Below, one piece after another: positions 6,452 through 9,024 of a DNA stretch of 9,024 nt. The stretch comes from Comamonadaceae bacterium. GTDB taxonomy: Bacteria > Pseudomonadota > Gammaproteobacteria > Burkholderiales > Burkholderiaceae_C. The notes beneath the pieces were generated by a model, which was given only the letters and a program-made list of their open reading frames with translations, was not told the origin of the DNA and ran no database searches. The DNA lies in contig CANGMW010000094.1 of the NCBI GenBank assembly GCA_947454695.1, positions 1 through 9,024 of the forward strand, in the 5' to 3' direction. The first letter of the stretch is position 1; every line of letters starts with the position of its first letter. The position numbers and the translations under genes are program-made.

Positions 6452-6904
6452 ATGACCACTGCCACCCACGACAGCACCCAGCGCCGCGTTGACCAGCTGC
6501 TGGACCATTACGGCCAAAGCCATCAAAACCCGCGCAACGAGTTGATCCACTTCTTCGCTATTCCCGTCATCATGTTGAGCTTGGTGGGCATGATGTACGA
6601 ACTGCATCCTTGGGTGGCCTATGGGTTCATGGGTGCCAGCATGGTCTATTACGCGCGCCTCTCGGGCGTGTTCTTCATCACCATGCTGGGCGGCTCGGCC
6701 TTGATGCTGGCGCTGGTGCATGCCATGGGCGAGCAGCGCCTGAGCTGGTGCGTGAGCGCTTTTGTGGTGGCCTGGATTTTCCAGTTCATCGGCCACAAGA
6801 TCGAAGGTAAAAAGCCCTCCTTCTTCGAAGACATCCAGTACCTGTGGGTCGGCCCGCTGTTTGTTTTGAGCAAGCTCTTTCTTAAACTCGGCATCCGCTG
6901 GTAA
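6452..6904 (+). CDS. DUF962 / Mpo1-like integral membrane protein
   Basis: A 150-residue, strongly hydrophobic protein of the DUF962 (Mpo1/YGL010w-like) family. The family signatures are NELIHFFAIP (N29, H33, P38) and FIGHKIEGKKPSFFED (H115 to D127). About five hydrophobic segments are seen near residues 31-48, 53-68, 72-91, 99-114 and 130-145, so it should sit in the inner membrane. Yeast Mpo1 is an iron-dependent dioxygenase acting in alpha-oxidation of 2-hydroxy fatty acids, and the conserved histidines fit a metal site; whether bacterial members do this reaction is an inference. The start is set by the strong Shine-Dalgarno at 6440-6446. It lies 22 bp before the solute-binding protein gene on the same strand, so co-transcription is likely, though no functional link is obvious. 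Confidence 0.9.
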   Translation: MTTATHDSTQRRVDQLLDHYGQSHQNPRNELIHFFAIPVIMLSLVGMMYELHPWVAYGFMGASMVYYARLSGVFFITMLGGSALMLALVHAMGEQRLSWCVSAFVVAWIFQFIGHKIEGKKPSFFEDIQYLWVGPLFVLSKLFLKLGIRW

Positions 6905-6926
6905 CCCCCTCCCCACCCCGCTCATC

Positions 6927-7895
6927 ATGAAACGCCGTGACCTCTTAAGCGCAGCGCCCTTGTTGCTGGCCCCCACCGGGCTGCTGCATGCGCAAGCATT
7001 TCCCACCCGCCCCATTCGCTACATCGTGCCGGTAGCCGCCGGCGGCGGCAGCGACATGGTGGGCCGCACGGTGACCGAACGCTGGGGCAAGTTGCTCAAC
7101 CAGACCATCGTGGTGGACAACCAGGGCGGCGGCGGTGGCGTGATCGCTTGCCAGAACACGGCCAAGGCCGCGCCCGATGGCTACACCTTGATGCAGGGCT
7201 ATGTGGCCACCCATGGCACAAGCCCGGCCACACGCAAACTGCCCTATGACCCGATCCGTGACTTCACCCCCATTGGCATGATCGGCGGCACCCCCAATGT
7301 GCTGGTGGTCAATTCGGCACTGCCGATCAACTCGGTGAAAGAATTTGTCGAGTACGTGCGTAAAAACCCCGGCCAGGTCAGCTACGGCTCGGCCGGTGCG
7401 GGCTCGCTCACCCACCTGACGATGGAGCTGTTCAAACTGCAGCTCAATGCCTTCATGGTGCACATCCCCTACCGTGGCATCGCGCCGGCCTTCACCGACC
7501 TGATGGGCGGGCAGACGCAGGCCATGTTCCCCGGGCTGGCCGCTGCGGTGCCGCACATCAAGTCCGGGCGCGTGCGCCCGATTGCGGTGACCGGTCTCAA
7601 GCGCCACCCGCAGTTCAAAGACGTGCCCACCCTGGACGAGTCCGGCTTCAAGGGCTTTGACGCCATGCAGTGGTATGGCGTGGTCGGTCCTGCAGGCATG
7701 CCAGCCGCCGTGGTCAAACAACTCAACGACACCCTCAACACAGTGCTTCAAGCCAGCGACCTGCGCGAGAAGCTCTCGATCGAGGCGGTGGAGCCCATGC
7801 CCATGAGCGCCGAGCAGTTTGCGCAGTACATCAAAGCCGACATCGCCCGCTGGACCAAGCTGGCCCGCGAGCGCGATATTCACCTGGACAGCTGA
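6927..7895 (+). CDS. Bug-family tripartite tricarboxylate transporter substrate-binding protein
   Basis: A 322-residue periplasmic solute-binding protein of the Bug/TctC family, very numerous in Burkholderiales. The signal peptide starts MKRRDLL, has a hydrophobic run at residues 9-20 and a likely cleavage site after HAQA24; the RR-D-L pattern is weakly Tat-like. The mature start PIRYIVPVAAGGGSD (about 29-43) matches the family's first ligand loop, whose GGGxD contacts the carboxylate. Other blocks are typical: AAPDGYTL, PYDPIRDFTPI, SYGSAGAGSLTHL, and VPTLDESG with GPAGMP. Ligands of the family are carboxylates or related small molecules; this one cannot be assigned. No tctA/tctB membrane genes are in view, as is common for Bug genes. 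No Shine-Dalgarno is seen before the ATG; the leader is C-rich. A terminator follows. Confidence 0.96.
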   Translation: MKRRDLLSAAPLLLAPTGLLHAQAFPTRPIRYIVPVAAGGGSDMVGRTVTERWGKLLNQTIVVDNQGGGGGVIACQNTAKAAPDGYTLMQGYVATHGTSPATRKLPYDPIRDFTPIGMIGGTPNVLVVNSALPINSVKEFVEYVRKNPGQVSYGSAGAGSLTHLTMELFKLQLNAFMVHIPYRGIAPAFTDLMGGQTQAMFPGLAAAVPHIKSGRVRPIAVTGLKRHPQFKDVPTLDESGFKGFDAMQWYGVVGPAGMPAAVVKQLNDTLNTVLQASDLREKLSIEAVEPMPMSAEQFAQYIKADIARWTKLARERDIHLDS

Positions 7896-7902
7896 TTTTT
7901 TC

Positions 7903-7937
7903 CCCGCCTGCGCCTCGGTGCGGGCTTTTGTTTTTTT
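7903..7937 (+). terminator. Likely Rho-independent terminator after the Bug gene
   Basis: CCCGC (7903-7907) pairs with GCGGG (7920-7924) around a 12-base loop, followed by C and a T-rich tail, TTTTG plus seven Ts (7926-7937). The all-GC stem is short (5 bp), so it may terminate only partly. It begins 8 bases after the Bug stop codon and ends 21 bases before the next ATG. Confidence 0.6.
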
Positions 7938-7958
7938 CTCAACTTCAACTCGATTCTC

Positions 7959-9024
7959 ATGGCCCGAAATACCCAGGTCGTCGCCGACCACAACGCCCCC
8001 GCCGTCACCCAAACCCTGGCCGCCTTCGTCGCCAACCACCCCTCCAACGGCTGGAGCGATGCGGTCGACCATGAAGCCCATCGCACCTTCCTGAACTGGC
8101 TGGGCTGCGCTGTGGGTGCCGCCCACCATGAGTCCGCCACCTCGGCACTGGCAGCGGTGCAGATGTTGCAACCCGCCGCGCAAGCCAGCGTGCTGGGGCG
8201 CAGCGAGCGGGTGGACATGGCCAGTGCCGCGCTGATCAACGGCATCACCTCGCACACCTTTGACTTTGACGACACCCACCTCAAAACCATCATCCACCCC
8301 GCCGGCCCGGTGGCCTCGGCGGTACTGGCGCTGGCCGAACACCTGGGGTCTTCAGGCCGCGAAGTGATCGACGCGCTGGTGCTGGGCATTGATGTGTCTT
8401 GCCGCGTGGGCAACACCATGTACCCCGAGCACTACGACCGGGGCTGGCACATCACCGGCTCGACCGGCATGCTGGGCGCGGCCGCTGCTTGTGCCCGGCT
8501 GCTCAAACTCGACACGCACAAAACCGCCATGGCGCTGGGCATTGCCGCCTCGCAACCGGTGGGCATGCGCGAACAGTTCGGCACCATGACCAAACCCTTC
8601 CACCCCGGCGGTGCCGCACGAGCAGGCTTGATGTCGGCCCTGCTGGCCAGCCAGGGCTTCACCGCCAGCCCCAAAGCGCTGGAGGCGCCGCGCGGCATGA
8701 TCCAGACCATCTCCACCAAGTACGACTGGCGCGAGATCAGCGACGAGCTGGGCCAGCGCTTTGAGATTTCCTTCAACAGCTACAAGCCTTTTGCCTGCGG
8801 CATCGTGATCCACCCCAGCATCGACGCCTGCGCCCAATTGCGCGCGCAAGGCATCCGGGCTGATGATGTGGAACGTATCGAGCTCAAGGTGCACTCGCTG
8901 GTGCTCGAACTCACCGGCAAGAAAGAACCCGCCGACGGCCTGCAAGGCAAGTTCAGCGTGTACCACGGCTGTGCCTGCGGCCTGATCTTTGGCAAGGCCG
9001 GCGAGCCCGAATACGCGGATGACA
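7959..9024 (+). CDS. MmgE/PrpD family protein, 3' end missing
   Basis: The first 355 residues of a protein that should have about 450; it runs off the right edge. The family includes 2-methylcitrate dehydratase (PrpD), cis-aconitate decarboxylase and related lyases and isomerases, all cytoplasmic. Conserved blocks are visible: HTFDFDDTH at 99-107 followed by IIHPAGPV, WHITGSTG with His164, and GTMTKPFHPGGAA with Lys212 and His215. These match the substrate-carboxylate pocket known from cis-aconitate decarboxylase. No cofactor motif is expected or seen. The exact substrate is undetermined; prpB/prpC are not in view, so I would not call it prpD. The ATG has no Shine-Dalgarno and a pyrimidine-rich leader that begins as the terminator's T tract. 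Its placement after a Bug gene suggests catabolism of an imported carboxylate. Confidence 0.93.
   Translation, partial: MARNTQVVADHNAPAVTQTLAAFVANHPSNGWSDAVDHEAHRTFLNWLGCAVGAAHHESATSALAAVQMLQPAAQASVLGRSERVDMASAALINGITSHTFDFDDTHLKTIIHPAGPVASAVLALAEHLGSSGREVIDALVLGIDVSCRVGNTMYPEHYDRGWHITGSTGMLGAAAACARLLKLDTHKTAMALGIAASQPVGMREQFGTMTKPFHPGGAARAGLMSALLASQGFTASPKALEAPRGMIQTISTKYDWREISDELGQRFEISFNSYKPFACGIVIHPSIDACAQLRAQGIRADDVERIELKVHSLVLELTGKKEPADGLQGKFSVYHGCACGLIFGKAGEPEYADD

Noticed and set aside
6945..8342. Long open frame of 465 codons on the minus strand, antisense to the Bug gene and the start of the MmgE/PrpD gene
   Set aside because: It spans two well-recognised genes and the terminator between them, its translation is His/Gly/Ala-rich without any family motif, and long antisense frames are expected in GC-rich DNA.
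1..9024. A novel defence, mobile or CRISPR-like system
   Set aside because: Every complete gene matches a known family, there are no repeat arrays, integrase or transposase genes, tRNA or attachment-like repeats, and base composition looks even from end to end.

Overview
The window is GC-rich, densely coded and looks chromosomal. It most resembles a beta-proteobacterium of the Burkholderiales, probably Comamonadaceae. The reasons are a Bug-type (tripartite tricarboxylate) solute-binding protein beside an MmgE/PrpD enzyme, the divergent rsmD/M16 peptidase versus ftsY arrangement, and the protein sequences themselves. The genus cannot be fixed from sequence alone. I see no mobile element, CRISPR array, tRNA or rRNA, and no gene-free stretch over about 115 bases.

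Region 1 (1-4223, minus strand) is one tight run transcribed right to left: an M16 zinc peptidase with the HxxEH site, a second M16 protein without it, rsmD (16S rRNA G966 methyltransferase), coaD (phosphopantetheine adenylyltransferase) and a histidine phosphatase cut by the left edge. Gaps are 15 and 23 bp, and two junctions are 4-base ATGA overlaps, so this is very likely one operon. The two M16 proteins complement each other: one carries the zinc site, the other the substrate-binding Arg/Tyr pair, as in heterodimeric M16B peptidases.

Region 2 (4253-5242, plus) is ftsY, the SRP receptor GTPase, divergent from the operon across only 29 bp that contain a perfect 7-bp inverted repeat. ftsEX does not follow. 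Instead selD (5266-6336, minus; selenophosphate synthetase, Cys form) runs convergently 23 bp away.

Region 3 (6452-9024, plus) is an accessory metabolic run: a small membrane protein of the DUF962/Mpo1-like family, a periplasmic Bug-family solute-binding protein, a likely intrinsic terminator, and an MmgE/PrpD-family enzyme cut by the right edge. The binding protein and the enzyme plausibly handle a shared carboxylate, but the substrate cannot be read from the sequence.

I found no convincing previously undescribed system. The points most worth a second look are the split-function M16 pair, the palindromic divergent spacer, and the terminator placed just ahead of the MmgE/PrpD gene.
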